Program-made: the position numbers and the translations under genes
Origin: CAG-791 sp963655255
Lineage (GTDB): Bacteria > Bacillota > Clostridia > Lachnospirales > Lachnospiraceae
DNA: 64,000 nucleotides
Direction: 5' to 3'
Assembly (NCBI GenBank): GCA_963655255.1
Contig: CAVKEB010000007.1
Span: 1 to 64,000 of the forward strand
Part shown: positions 35,686 to 45,262 of the stretch, one piece after another
Layout of the letters: each line of letters begins with the position of its first letter
How positions within the stretch are numbered: the first letter of the stretch is position 1
The notes under the pieces: generated by a model
What the model was told of the DNA's origin: nothing
Database searches by the model: none
The model's input: the letters and a program-made list of their open reading frames with translations, nothing else

Positions 35686-37650
35686 GCCGGAGGTTTCCAC
35701 ATTCAGGCTGGCATCCATCATCCAGACCTGCATCTCACCTTTTCCGCGGTTGTTCCAGCTGCAGTACGGGATTGCACGCAGTCTTGTTTCCCGGTAAACC
35801 GGCTTCTCCGGGCTGTACAGCCGGTCCGATGCCTTACTGTAATCAATCCGTTCTCCGCTGACTTCTGCACAGAGTGTTCCGCCCAGAAGGTTGGAGTCGC
35901 GACTCTCATGGATCGGCTGATCTGTTCTTATCCGGCATCCTGCCAGATACGGGCCATTATCCGCCTCCTCAAAGCAATACACCATCGGCCCACGCATAAT
36001 GCAAACCTTGCCGATGTCGTCCCGCACCTTCGGATTGCAATAAACAAAACGAAATTGAACATCTAATATAAGCTGAATAACATCTCTCGCCGCCCATACT
36101 CGTGTGAGATATAAATATCCTTTTGAAACATTACAGCTTATTTTTTCTCCATTTATTAAAACTTCCCAGTGATTTCCTATATATCCGGGAATTCGAAGAG
36201 CAATGGTCTGTTCCGTCCCGGCCGCTTCCTGCACTTGCAGCTGAATCTTACCAGACTCTGGATAGTTTGCCTGAACAGAAAGCTTCAGATCACCGTGCTC
36301 CAAGGATGCATCAATATCGCTGGATATATATAAATTTACAAAACAAGTATCACCCTCTACATCGAACATGTAATTTCCCATTGAAGCCAATGTTCGCGTA
36401 ATATTCGGCGGACAGCAGGCTACACCAAACCACAGTTGCCGTTCAGTTTTCACATGTCGCATCGTCGGATTGTTCTCCGCTACTTCCGGTACCACCTCCA
36501 GCGGATTTACATAAAAGAAATGTTTGCCGTCCAGTGCAATTCCGGCAAGGAGCGTATTGTACAGTGCCCGTTCCACCGTATCCATATACTTTCCATCCCG
36601 TGTATTCTGGAACATTCGGTTTGAAAACATCGCAAGGCCAATCGTTGCACAGGATTCAGAATAATTCGTATTGTTCGGAAGATCATAATCAATGGTGAAA
36701 CGTTCGCCATACGCCGCAGATCCAATGCTTCCTGTTACATACATCTGCCGATTCACAATGTCCTTCCACAGCGTCTCGCACTGTGCCAGAAGCGCGGCAT
36801 CCTGTTTCTCCCAGGCAAGATCAGCCATCGCACTATACAGATATACCGCGCGAACAGCATGTCCTTCCGCTACCTTCTGATCTTTCAGTGGTTTGTCTGC
36901 CTGGCAATAATCAAACGGGAAATCCTTAAATTCCGGGAAAATAAATGTTCCGTTTCGATAATTTTCTTCTGATTCAAAATAACACGGCTGCTTTCCCCTG
37001 TTCTGTATAAAATAGTCCGCAAGCGCCAGATAGTTTTCTTTTCCAGTCAGGCGGTACAGACGGATCAGCGCAAGCTCGACTTCCGGATGTCCGGGATATC
37101 CGTGCATTTTATCCTCTTCTGGTCCAAATACTTCACAAAGATTGTCCGCCATGCGGCAAACAACATCCAGAATCTTCCGCTTTCCTGTAGCCTCATAGTA
37201 AGCCACCGCTGCTTCGATCAGATGCCCGGCCGTATATAACTCGTGTCCTTCGAACAGGTCACTCCAGCGCTTTTTCCCGCTAATTGTATAGTAAGTATTC
37301 AGATAGCCATCTTCACACTGTGCTCCCGCAATTAAATCTATCGCCTCATCCGCAATTTTTTCCAGCTGCGGATTCGGTTTCTTCGCAAGCGAATAGGCCA
37401 CCGCCTCCAGCCACTTGGCGACATCCGTATCCTGAAACACCATTCCCTGATGTTCGCCCTTTTTCAATCCGCAGGCAACACGGAAATTATGCATGCAATA
37501 GCTCTTCTCCGCCCCGGGAACCCGATCATTGATCAGTTCCCACTCAAAGGGAAGAATCACATCTTCCACCAGGTTGATATATCTGTCCCAAAATATGTCA
37601 TGAATCCGTATATTTTTAAGTGCAATATTCCGGAGTCTCTTTTCCTTCAT
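35671..37650 (-). CDS. Beta-L-arabinofuranosidase, GH127
   Basis: A 659-residue (alpha/alpha)6-barrel glycosidase of family GH127 (formerly DUF1680). It has SYCMHNFRVACGLKKGEHQGMVFQDTDVAKWLEA near residue 48, the metal-site Glu region, and the nucleophile cysteine motif GVACCPPNITRTLASMGNYMF near residue 410. No signal peptide, so it acts inside the cell on arabino-oligosaccharides imported by the ABC system of the same operon. Base composition is clearly more AT-rich than the genes at either side of the island. It is the last gene of the operon. Confidence 0.9.
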   Translation of the reverse strand: MKEKRLRNIALKNIRIHDIFWDRYINLVEDVILPFEWELINDRVPGAEKSYCMHNFRVACGLKKGEHQGMVFQDTDVAKWLEAVAYSLAKKPNPQLEKIADEAIDLIAGAQCEDGYLNTYYTISGKKRWSDLFEGHELYTAGHLIEAAVAYYEATGKRKILDVVCRMADNLCEVFGPEEDKMHGYPGHPEVELALIRLYRLTGKENYLALADYFIQNRGKQPCYFESEENYRNGTFIFPEFKDFPFDYCQADKPLKDQKVAEGHAVRAVYLYSAMADLAWEKQDAALLAQCETLWKDIVNRQMYVTGSIGSAAYGERFTIDYDLPNNTNYSESCATIGLAMFSNRMFQNTRDGKYMDTVERALYNTLLAGIALDGKHFFYVNPLEVVPEVAENNPTMRHVKTERQLWFGVACCPPNITRTLASMGNYMFDVEGDTCFVNLYISSDIDASLEHGDLKLSVQANYPESGKIQLQVQEAAGTEQTIALRIPGYIGNHWEVLINGEKISCNVSKGYLYLTRVWAARDVIQLILDVQFRFVYCNPKVRDDIGKVCIMRGPMVYCFEEADNGPYLAGCRIRTDQPIHESRDSNLLGGTLCAEVSGERIDYSKASDRLYSPEKPVYRETRLRAIPYCSWNNRGKGEMQVWMMDASLNVETSGSAEA

Positions 37651-37717
37651 AGCTTATATTCCTTCCAACAGCTAGAATCCAATACACGTAAACATCATTT
37701 GATAATATTTATAACTG

Positions 37718-38809
37718 TTACAAACCTTTTCTTGTTTCACCTTGTATATCAGCAACGGAATTTCCCTCTATAATTTTGCAGGAATAAGTTACATTTAATG
37801 CTTCGCTCTCTTCGCCTTGAATTCTTTGAATTAAAAGATCCAGAGCACGATATCCCATTTGATGAAGCGGTCTCTCTACCGTGGTCAGTGGCGGAACAAG
37901 ATGTTGTGCAAAATCTGCATTATCAAATCCCGTCACCGATAAATCTTCTGGAATTCTTAATCCAAGTTCAGCCGCAGCTGTATAAACACCTACTGCCATT
38001 TCATCATTCATACATACAATAACAGATGGCCGAAGTTCTTCTGGAAGAAGATCTTTTTGAGTTCCAGCATCGTTTCCTGTTAATAGACGTATCGCTGCAT
38101 TTCTTCCTCCCTGAAAGTTCCAATTTCCCTGCTCATTCCAGTTATTTGGAAGATCAATTTCTGCATCCCGCAGGGCCTTACAGAATCCCTGAAAGCGTAG
38201 CTGCGCAGGTTCTGATCCTTTCGCGCCATTTATAACTGCTATTCGTTTATGGCCACGGCTCACAATCTCTCGTGTCAGCAAATTTACAACTTTCTCATTG
38301 TCATATCGAATCGAGGCTTCTTTTTCGTCCTCTGTATAGCAGTAACAATATACGACTGGTTTATCTGATCCCGCCAAAACATTTTCCATACGGCGATCAT
38401 GCATTCCGATATATATGATCCCATCTACTTGCAGTGACAATAATGTTTCCATCGAACGTTGAATACTGTCACGATATTCTTCAATTTCATCAAAATGAGA
38501 ACTGATTTTGCTCTGCAGTCTCAGATTTCCCAAAATCGTATTATAATTTTTTTCTTCGGCATATCGATTGATTCCGTCGATAATAAACGCAGTGTGCGGG
38601 ACAGTAATATCCTCTACAAGAATTCCGATCAGTCCGCTCCGACTTTTACGTAAACTCCCTGCAAGCATATTAGAGCGATATCCTTTTTCTTTAATTACCT
38701 TCCGGACTCGGTCTTTTGTTTTGCTGCTGATTCTGGAAGAATCACTCATTACAAGAGAAACTGTTGCAGTCGATACTCCAGCCTCTTCCGCAATCTCTTT
38801 AAGTGTCAT
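37718..38809 (-). CDS. LacI-family transcriptional regulator
   Basis: A 363-residue LacI/GalR-type repressor. It opens directly with MTLKEIAEEAGVSTATVSLVMSDSSRISSKTKDRV, a textbook helix-turn-helix, then the hinge YRSNMLAGSLRKSRSGLIGILVEDI and the sugar-sensing domain ending near residue 345. ATG 38809 has GGGGG at correct spacing; an ATG four codons earlier is too close to its own AAGGA. Embedded in the arabinoside operon, 16 bases after the second permease gene, it probably represses this operon from the site at 42098-42111. Confidence 0.92.
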   Translation of the reverse strand: MTLKEIAEEAGVSTATVSLVMSDSSRISSKTKDRVRKVIKEKGYRSNMLAGSLRKSRSGLIGILVEDITVPHTAFIIDGINRYAEEKNYNTILGNLRLQSKISSHFDEIEEYRDSIQRSMETLLSLQVDGIIYIGMHDRRMENVLAGSDKPVVYCYCYTEDEKEASIRYDNEKVVNLLTREIVSRGHKRIAVINGAKGSEPAQLRFQGFCKALRDAEIDLPNNWNEQGNWNFQGGRNAAIRLLTGNDAGTQKDLLPEELRPSVIVCMNDEMAVGVYTAAAELGLRIPEDLSVTGFDNADFAQHLVPPLTTVERPLHQMGYRALDLLIQRIQGEESEALNVTYSCKIIEGNSVADIQGETRKGL

Positions 38810-38825
38810 ACTGTCCCCCATTCCT

Positions 38826-39671
38826 TTACTTCAAACCGGACGTCTTAATTCCTCCTGTCAGATATTTTCCCGCAACCAGATACAATACCATTGGCGGTAT
38901 GATCATCAGTGAGGATGCTGCCATGATTGACGGCCAGTTAATAACAAATGCGTTACCTGAAGTATACATGTAAGAGGTCATCAACGCTATTGTCAAAGTC
39001 CGCCATTTATCTGAATTGATGTAAAATACTGGCTGCGTCAACTCATTCCACCAGAAAACTGCAGATAATACTCCGATGGTTACAAAAGTAGGCTTGGATA
39101 TCGGCACGATAATTTTTGAGAACACCTGAAAACGAGAGCATCCGTCGATGATTGCGGCCTCATCTAATTCCTTTGGAATGGATCGGAAATACTGCCGCAG
39201 AAGGAAAATATTGTACGGATACGCAAAAAAAGCAGGAACTATCATCGGGAGCAGTGAATCCAACCAGCCTATTTTTCCAAACATGATGTACTGTGGAATA
39301 ATCAGTGCAATATTTGGTATCATCATCGTTGCCACGATGATTGAAAAAATAACATTTTTAAGTTTGAAATCCATTCGGGCTAGGGCATAAGCCACCAGGG
39401 AGGATGACAATAAAGTGCCTGTTGTATTTCCTATAATCAGCAGTACAGTATTTCTTGTATAGAGCCATATGTTCGATTGTGTAAAAATATAAATATAATT
39501 CTCTAATGTGCTCTTTTTGGGAATAATATTAGCCGATGTTGTAAATTCAGTTATCGTCTTGAATCCACCAGAAAAGATCCAGATGATTGGACTGAACATA
39601 ACAATCGCAACCACAACCATTATCAGATACAAGAGAATTCGTGTAATGATTCTTTTCTTTGATACGGCCAT
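38826..39671 (-). CDS. Sugar ABC transporter permease (MalG-like)
   Basis: A 281-residue binding-protein-dependent permease with six helices. The cytoplasmic EAA loop that docks on the ATPase reads LDEAAIIDGCSRFQVFSKIIVPISKP (about residue 190). It pairs with the permease upstream and the binding protein at 40711 to import an oligosaccharide, probably arabinose-containing given the GH127 gene. No ATPase gene is in the operon; such CUT1 systems share an MsmK-type ATPase encoded elsewhere. Confidence 0.93.
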   Translation of the reverse strand: MAVSKKRIITRILLYLIMVVVAIVMFSPIIWIFSGGFKTITEFTTSANIIPKKSTLENYIYIFTQSNIWLYTRNTVLLIIGNTTGTLLSSSLVAYALARMDFKLKNVIFSIIVATMMIPNIALIIPQYIMFGKIGWLDSLLPMIVPAFFAYPYNIFLLRQYFRSIPKELDEAAIIDGCSRFQVFSKIIVPISKPTFVTIGVLSAVFWWNELTQPVFYINSDKWRTLTIALMTSYMYTSGNAFVINWPSIMAASSLMIIPPMVLYLVAGKYLTGGIKTSGLK

Positions 39672-39686
39672 TTTGACTCCTTTCCA

Positions 39687-40583
39687 TCAGGTTTCGTAAT
39701 ATACGGTCTTCTTTGAAATAGCAAAAATGACGATTCCAAACAGAGCAGCTATTACGAACAATACCACTGACAATGCGCAGGCGTATCCTACCTTCATATT
39801 GCTAAATGCTTCCTTGTAAATCAGAAGGCTGAGTACCTGAGTCATCCCATTCGGGTCTCCATTCTCTCCGGATAAAGGATACAGAAGGGCAAATGATCCG
39901 TTCAATGCGCTAATTGCGCCGTTAACAACATTAAAAAGGACCAACGGAGAAATCATCGGCATCGTAATATGCCAGAACTTAACCCATGCGTTTGCACCAT
40001 CCAGTCTTGCCGCCTCATAGAGTTCCTGTGGAACATCCGACAATCCAGATCTGAAAATAAGCATCATCTGCCCAGTGTTATACGTGAACAATGTCACAAA
40101 GAATACCGCAATGTAAACTGTCCCAGGATTCATCAGCCAGTTGATTACTACATTTTTTCCGCTGATTCCACTTAAAAGCGCATTTAAAAGTCCGCTATCT
40201 TTTCCAAAAATTGTACGGAAGGCATATGCCAATGCAACCGTCGGAACAACAGAGGGAAGGAAATAGCAAAATTGAAAAATTCCTCTCAATTTCACTTTCT
40301 GATTCAAAAGTAGTGCCAGAATCACCGCCCACACTGCTGTGATAATGACCATAACAATAGTAAAGAAAAGGGTTACTTTCAAAGAATTCAGAAATACATC
40401 ACTCTTAAACATATTTCTGTAATTCGCAAGTCCAACAAAATTTCCAGTACCGGTTAATTTTCTGTTGGTCAGCGAATTCTTCACCATGAATCCAATAGGA
40501 AATAATGTGAAGCAGACAAATCCAATAAACCAGGGAAGACAAAACAAATAAGCAATAGATGGCTTTTTTTTGGTTTGGTTCAT
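39687..40583 (-). CDS. Sugar ABC transporter permease (MalF-like)
   Basis: A 298-residue permease with six helices, partner of the MalG-like protein 15 bases downstream. It starts with a short basic tail, then IAYLFCLPWFIGFVCFTLFPIGFM. The EAA loop reads LYEAARLDGANAWVKFWHITMPMISP (about residue 190). It is separated from the binding-protein gene by a 127-base gap containing a stable hairpin, the usual way to make more binding protein than permease. Confidence 0.93.
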   Translation of the reverse strand: MNQTKKKPSIAYLFCLPWFIGFVCFTLFPIGFMVKNSLTNRKLTGTGNFVGLANYRNMFKSDVFLNSLKVTLFFTIVMVIITAVWAVILALLLNQKVKLRGIFQFCYFLPSVVPTVALAYAFRTIFGKDSGLLNALLSGISGKNVVINWLMNPGTVYIAVFFVTLFTYNTGQMMLIFRSGLSDVPQELYEAARLDGANAWVKFWHITMPMISPLVLFNVVNGAISALNGSFALLYPLSGENGDPNGMTQVLSLLIYKEAFSNMKVGYACALSVVLFVIAALFGIVIFAISKKTVYYET

Positions 40584-40610
40584 TTTAATACCTCGTGCTT
40601 TTCTATAAAA

Positions 40611-40648
40611 TAAGCGGGACCTTCCTCGTCGTGGAAGAGACCCGCTTA
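40611..40648 (-). terminator. Intercistronic hairpin between binding protein and permeases
   Basis: AAGCGGG-ACCTTCC pairs with GGAAGAGA-CCCGCTT around a 7-base loop. On the minus strand it is followed by a weak T-rich tail (TTATTTTAT), so it probably acts as a partial terminator or a 3' end stabiliser. Confidence 0.6.
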
Positions 40649-40710
40649 TACTTATGATGTATTATCTGCCATCATCCGCAGGCTGGTTTATAGAAAACCA
40701 ATATCTTTTT

Positions 40711-42027
40711 TCAATAGCCAATTGTCTCTGCAGCATACTGAGATGCCTTATCTACAGCATCTGCAGGTGTTTCCTGTCCAAGAAGTGCATTATTGAACTC
40801 AGAAACTGCATTGCTCGTTACACCGGACGGCAAGCATGTGTATCCGAATACGCCGGCCTGAAGAGAATCCGTAATCGCATCCCAATTCTCAATCGGTGTT
40901 CCTTCTACCTTCCATGCGCCTTCATCTGCGATCGACTTAATTGCAGACATATTACCGGATGCCTTGGAATTGATCGTCTGGCCTTCCTCACCCATCAGGT
41001 ACTCGATAACTTTAAATGCAGCATCCTGTTTCTTAGAATTTGCATTAATCGTATAGAAGCCAGTGTGAAGAGTATTGTACTTCACTTTGTTAGTAGGAAT
41101 TGTAGCGACATCCCACTTGAAAGGAAGCGTATCCTTATAGGTTCCGATTACCCATGTGCCCTGCCAGCTCATAGCGGCCTTTCCCGCTCCGAAGAGATCC
41201 GCCGTATCCGAAGACGGCTCAGGCATTACACCTTTCGAAACCAGCTCTGCGCAATCCGATACAAACGAAACTGCTCCATCTCCAATAACCATCTGTCCAT
41301 TGGAAGGATCATATACCTGATCACCTGCTCCTCCGATTCCTGCCCACCAGGTCTGGAGATTCGGGAGGTCCATGCCATAAACAGCAGTTGTTCCGTCATC
41401 ATTCTTCTGTGTCAGCTTCTCAGCCGCGGCCAGGAAATCGCTATAAGACCAGTCATTCGTAGGATAATCAATTCCTGCTGCATCAAACAGGTCCTTGTTA
41501 TAGTACATAACCTCTGCTGCAGCACACCACGGAAGGCCATAGGTTCCGCCCAGGCCATCACTTAATTTAGTAACAGCATCGATCATGTCATCTGTCTTAA
41601 TATCCGAATTTGCAAGGTAGTCATCCATATTAATAATTCCACCGGCCTCTGCAAAATTCTTGATATCATTCTCCCAGACCACATAAATATCAGTGGAAGA
41701 ATCTCCTGTAGAAACCATCTGGTTTAACTTGGAGGAATAATCGCTTTCCGGAATGACCGTCACATCAATATGAATCCCGGTTGCTTTTTCACAAGCCTTA
41801 TACATGTTCAGGCTGTCGTCAGAATTAGGCTCATTCCAGACTGCCAGAGTAACGCTTTCGCCATCCGCGCTCTGATCCGATGTGGTGTCCGCTGCTTCCG
41901 ATGTAGTTGCTGTAGAGGCTGCGGTATCAGCAGTATTATCACTGCTCGTACTTGATCCGCATCCGGCAAGCATACCTACTGCCAAAATTCCCACAAGACC
42001 GATTGAAAAAAGCTTTTTCTTTTTCAT
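40711..42027 (-). CDS. Sugar ABC transporter substrate-binding lipoprotein
   Basis: A 438-residue extracellular binding protein (family 1 solute-binding). The signal peptide ends with the lipobox MLAGCGSS (Cys about residue 22), so it is a lipoprotein. A Ser/Thr/Ala-rich linker of about 28 residues precedes the mature fold. Pattern GAGKAAMSWQGTWV (about residue 270) is typical of this family. It is the first gene of the operon with two permeases, LacI regulator and GH127; the probable cargo is an arabinose-containing oligosaccharide. Composition is AT-richer than the window average. Confidence 0.93.
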   Translation of the reverse strand: MKKKKLFSIGLVGILAVGMLAGCGSSTSSDNTADTAASTATTSEAADTTSDQSADGESVTLAVWNEPNSDDSLNMYKACEKATGIHIDVTVIPESDYSSKLNQMVSTGDSSTDIYVVWENDIKNFAEAGGIINMDDYLANSDIKTDDMIDAVTKLSDGLGGTYGLPWCAAAEVMYYNKDLFDAAGIDYPTNDWSYSDFLAAAEKLTQKNDDGTTAVYGMDLPNLQTWWAGIGGAGDQVYDPSNGQMVIGDGAVSFVSDCAELVSKGVMPEPSSDTADLFGAGKAAMSWQGTWVIGTYKDTLPFKWDVATIPTNKVKYNTLHTGFYTINANSKKQDAAFKVIEYLMGEEGQTINSKASGNMSAIKSIADEGAWKVEGTPIENWDAITDSLQAGVFGYTCLPSGVTSNAVSEFNNALLGQETPADAVDKASQYAAETIGY

Positions 42028-42040
42028 GTCATCCTCCTTA

Positions 42041-42152
42041 ATTTATCGTTTAACTTTTGTTCTTTCATATACTTGCACTTTGTTTTACGTTTTGTCGTTT
42101 AATCGGTTAACCTTGTAATTGATACAATAGTACTCCTTTACCTATTTGTCAA
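42041..42152 (-). promoter_or_regulatory. Promoter and LacI-type operators of the arabinoside operon
   Basis: Minus-strand -35 TTGACA (42152-42147) and -10 TATTGT (42129-42124) are 17 bp apart. The near-palindrome TTTAATCGGTTAAC (42098-42111), with the central CG typical of LacI-family sites, covers about +6 to +19, a repressing position. A weaker copy TTTATCGTTTAA lies at 42042-42053 next to the ribosome binding site. Confidence 0.7.
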
Positions 42153-42233
42153 TATTGTCATATCCTCTATATTTCCCATTCATTTTTTGGGCACATTTCA
42201 TATTCTTGAGTTTCAACTTCTGTATCCAGGCAA

Positions 42234-42295
42234 CAAAAAACAAGCCTCTGAGGCAGACGTGTTCTTCTCTTACACATCATTGCTTCAAAGGCCTG
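42234..42295 (-). terminator. Terminator of the esterase gene
   Basis: CAAGCCTCTGAGGCA (42241-42255) pairs along 15 bp, with G-U pairs, to TGCTTCAAAGGCCTG (42281-42295). On the minus strand it is followed by TTTTTT. It lies downstream of the esterase gene that stops at 42330. Confidence 0.7.
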
Positions 42296-42329
42296 TTCCC
42301 ACAGGATTATTCCATAACCGTAATTGTCT

Positions 42330-43019
42330 CTACCTATCCGTTTTCTCTGTCACCAGACATATTCTGCCTGGTATATTCTGCTGCATCACCCATGCAAAGG
42401 CTTTTGCCGTACGGAGTGCAGGATCTTTAAAATGATTGCCCTGATTCCATTCCAGAATGCAGTGAATTCCATGATGTTCCAGCCAGTCATATCCCTTCCG
42501 CATGCAGTCACCCACACAGGAAAGTGCCGGTTTTTTTGTTTTCTCTTCCCGATCTCCCAGACTCAGATATACCCTGGGACTGTAAATTTTGTGCCCTTCC
42601 ATATATGGGAGAAAGCCGGGGAACCAGACCGATGGAGATGCCGCGGCAACGCCCTGAAACCGGTCTGTCTGATACGCCGCCCACAGGGAAAAGAGCCCGG
42701 CAAGGGAATACCCGCCGATGTAACAGGTTTTCTCCGGATCTGCACATAGTTTCAGAAGGTACTTCAGCGTGCCCTCCGCGCCCTCTCCAAAGGTTTCGTT
42801 TCCAAACACAGCAGGTGCCTTCCATGGAGACAGATCCCGATTCCAGTTGTCCACGACCGCAGCCGTCAGACAGAATTTCATTCCTGTCCGTCTTCGGATT
42901 TCGGCAGCCTCCGCCTCCATATCTTTCACTTCTCCGGTTCCGATCGGCTGAATCAGAACAATGGGCGAGAACGGATCCCCATACTGAATCAATGTCATTT
43001 CATTCCACTCTGTAATCAT
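42330..43019 (-). CDS. Alpha/beta-hydrolase, putative esterase
   Basis: A 229-residue alpha/beta hydrolase. The nucleophile elbow is IGGYSLAGLFSLWAAY (G-x-S-x-x-G, Ser about residue 104). The late motif EWNQGNHFKDP supplies the likely catalytic His, and an Asp in SLGDREE (about residue 157) the acid. It resembles small feruloyl/acetyl-esterase-like proteins or the IroE/D-alanine esterase type, without signal peptide. It is a single gene between the arabinoside operon and tRNA-Pro. The substrate cannot be told from sequence. Confidence 0.75.
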   Translation of the reverse strand: MITEWNEMTLIQYGDPFSPIVLIQPIGTGEVKDMEAEAAEIRRRTGMKFCLTAAVVDNWNRDLSPWKAPAVFGNETFGEGAEGTLKYLLKLCADPEKTCYIGGYSLAGLFSLWAAYQTDRFQGVAAASPSVWFPGFLPYMEGHKIYSPRVYLSLGDREEKTKKPALSCVGDCMRKGYDWLEHHGIHCILEWNQGNHFKDPALRTAKAFAWVMQQNIPGRICLVTEKTDR

Positions 43020-43027
43020 TTTTCAAT

Positions 43028-43073
43028 CAAAAGAAAAGCCCTCAGAAACATTGATTTCTCAACATTTCTGAGG
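43028..43073 (-). terminator. Terminator of tRNA-Pro
   Basis: CCTCAGAAA (43039-43047) and TTTCTGAGG (43065-43073) plus inner pairs form a hairpin; on the minus strand it is followed by GCTTTTCTTTT. It lies 10 bases after the tRNA 3' end. Confidence 0.8.
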
Positions 43074-43083
43074 ACCCACACCA

Positions 43084-43157
43084 TCGAGGCGACAAGATTC
43101 GAACTTGCGGCCTCCGCGTCCCGAACGCGGCGCTCTACCAAACTGAGCCACGCCTCG
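43084..43157 (-). tRNA. tRNA-Pro(CGG)
   Basis: A full cloverleaf of 74 bases can be drawn: acceptor CGAGGCG/CGCCTCG with C1-G72, D-arm GCTC/GAGC, anticodon stem CCGCG/CGCGG with loop TTCGGGA giving anticodon CGG, and T-arm GCAAG-TTCGAAT-CTTGT. The discriminator is A; CCA is not encoded. It reads the proline codon CCG. It is a single tRNA with its own terminator and lies 280 bases from the plasmid-type initiator gene. Confidence 0.95.
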
Positions 43158-43435
43158 ATTTATTTCTGCTCCCGCGATCCTTTCGCCCGAAGCGAAGATT
43201 ATCATACAATACAATTCTATCTGCGTCAAGCCCGATTTTACATTTCGGGTCTTTGTCATCCCTTATAAGCTATTTCTTCTCTTGGTACACCGTTATAAAC
43301 CACGTTGACTCTTCGCTCATTCCGGTCCTGTTCCTTTGCCCGTGCTTTCTTCCGACATTCATCCTGCATCATGCCGGAAACACCACCGCTTTCCGGTCCA
43401 GAACGGAACACCTCAAAATTTCAAAGGTCTCTTCC

Positions 43436-44704
43436 TTAATTGGAGACCAGCTTCATCTCCATCTGTTCGAAGTCATATTCCGCCTGCTCTTCCGGGGTCC
43501 AGGACTTCCTCCCGGCGCTCTTTTTATCTGCTTTCTTTCTTCCTGCGGCATTCCCGGAGGGTTCTGCCGGTTTCCGTGCGTTTTTACGACCACCGGTTCC
43601 ATTGTCCGGTTTCTCCAGATCTTCCCCGGAGCTCTCCGACTCTGCGGAAGACTTCTGCTCCTGCGGATTGCAGGTAAAATTCTTCTCGCAAGCCGCCTTC
43701 AGCCACCCGGTGCGATTCAGAATCTTCTGCTTCTGCCTGCAGAGCATGTCATATTTTTCCCGTACCAGCGCCGCATTGTAATGTGCGGAATCACAGATGG
43801 AGCGGACATCATTCAGCGTAAAATCGCCGTCAAGAATATCCAGCACTTCCAGCACAACAGCCTTCTTCTCCGCTTCCGAAAGCTGCCCCGGTTCATCCAG
43901 CACGAGAATCTTCTCGTCCGCGTTCTCTTTTCGCGAAACGGCAAAACGGATTGCCCGGACCGCTCCGTGTGCCGCCTTGACGGGTTCATAATCCACATGC
44001 AGCGACGTAATCTCATTGATCTCCGTTGTCGCACGGTCCAGTACGCGCTTCCGGAAATCCGAATAGACCTTAAACGGCTCATTTGCCTTCTCGCCACGGG
44101 AGGCCTTCACCGGAATCACTCCGATCAACTTGCGGAGCTCCTGATAATCATAGGTGATGTAATAGATCGGGCCGTTGTTCCCCGTGATGGCCCGCTCCTT
44201 GTCAATTTCACTCTTGAACACCTCATAGAGCTTGATGGAATAGGACGAAGTCAACCGGACCACCTGATCAATCGACAGGACGGTATAATCCCCCTGCAGG
44301 TTATAAATATCATTCGTGATGCTCTTATTGTATTCCAGCCGGAGTTCTCCGTTTTCGAATGCCGCGTTGGTGATGACATTGATGCCTTCGATCCGCTGGT
44401 TCGCATCGTCCTGCTTATAGATGCGCCAGTCCAGGATGGATGCCTTCCGGTCGCTGGTCGGCTTGATGATCTCCTTCACCTGCGTGTAAAAGGAGCCGGA
44501 ATTGGTACGAAAAATCCGCCGCAGCTCCGACAGCGTAATCACGGAAGTCAGGGATCCGTCCTCATTGACCTTCAGGTTCCGGATCCCGATATCAAAGAGC
44601 TTCAGTCCCATCGCCGGAGATTTCCCCTTCGCATTGATGATCTTGTTACTCTTGGAATACGTCAGCTCATTGCTGAGTTCGTTCTTTTTCTTTGCTCGTG
44701 GCAT
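43436..44704 (-). CDS. Rep_3-family plasmid replication initiator (RepB-like)
   Basis: A 422-residue initiator of the Rep_3 family, which binds iterons and opens the origin in theta-replicating plasmids. After a basic start (MPRAKKKNELSNELTYSKSN), two winged-helix domains follow: the first contains LKLFDIGIRNLKVNEDGS and SELRRIFRTNSGSFYTQVKEI, the second starts near VVRLTSSYSIKLYEVFKSE, the Rep_3 hallmark. A 100-residue Lys/Ser/Glu-rich tail ends EQAEYDFEQMEMK. ATG 44704 follows GGGAGA; longer frames run into iterons. Iterons lie directly upstream. No ParA/ParB, relaxase or toxin-antitoxin gene is in the window. Confidence 0.88.
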   Translation of the reverse strand: MPRAKKKNELSNELTYSKSNKIINAKGKSPAMGLKLFDIGIRNLKVNEDGSLTSVITLSELRRIFRTNSGSFYTQVKEIIKPTSDRKASILDWRIYKQDDANQRIEGINVITNAAFENGELRLEYNKSITNDIYNLQGDYTVLSIDQVVRLTSSYSIKLYEVFKSEIDKERAITGNNGPIYYITYDYQELRKLIGVIPVKASRGEKANEPFKVYSDFRKRVLDRATTEINEITSLHVDYEPVKAAHGAVRAIRFAVSRKENADEKILVLDEPGQLSEAEKKAVVLEVLDILDGDFTLNDVRSICDSAHYNAALVREKYDMLCRQKQKILNRTGWLKAACEKNFTCNPQEQKSSAESESSGEDLEKPDNGTGGRKNARKPAEPSGNAAGRKKADKKSAGRKSWTPEEQAEYDFEQMEMKLVSN

Positions 44705-44925
44705 CACTTTTCTCCCGGCCGACGGCCCGATTCCGTGCCCGCCGCAGGTTTCCTTCCTGCTCCGGGTTTCCGAATAAATAAAATCACCTCTGATATCTGT
44801 CCGTATTTGTCCACAGGAGACGTTTACAGAACACATGTTTGTCAATATCTGACATCTTACGCTTCGAATCCAATTTTGACAAGATCTGGAGCCCATCTTT
44901 GTCCATATCTGGTACCTTTTATATC

Positions 44926-45075
44926 GTTTTTATGCCTCGCTGAGGCAAAATCCGTGCTATCAGAGAGAAGATGTCATCAGACATCTTCGAGTGCAGCGGT
45001 TTTGCCGAATGCGGCAGCCGGTGCTTCAGCACCGATGCTGCTGTTTGAAAGCGACATATCAATGTCACTTTCAAA
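44926..45075. repeat. Mosaic hairpin repeat, copy E (inside the iteron array)
   Basis: End module CCTCGCTGAGGCAAAATCCG, then GAAGATGTCATCAGACATCTTC, GCCGAATGCGGC, CCGGTGCTTCAGCACCG and the terminal hairpin TTTGAAAGCGACAT/ATGTCACTTTCAAA. It lacks the EcoRI-site and TATACA modules found in copies D and H. It separates the three leftmost iterons from the others. Confidence 0.9.
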
Positions 45076-45262
45076 CGCGCCCCTTTTCAGTCCGTATCTG
45101 TCCACTTCTGATGCAGCTGTGGACAATCCCGGATTTATTTCGATGGGTGGACAAATATGGATTCATTTTCATGCGGGGAGCGTGCTTATCCCTGCTCCTG
45201 TCCGTACTGACAAATACTCTCGGGGAAATATTCGTGCTGAACAATCCTTGGGAGAGCATCTG

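Noticed and set aside
43084..43157. tRNA-Pro as attachment site of an integrated element
   Set aside because: No integrase near and I could not find a repeated copy of the tRNA 3' end elsewhere in the window; still possible if the other end lies outside.
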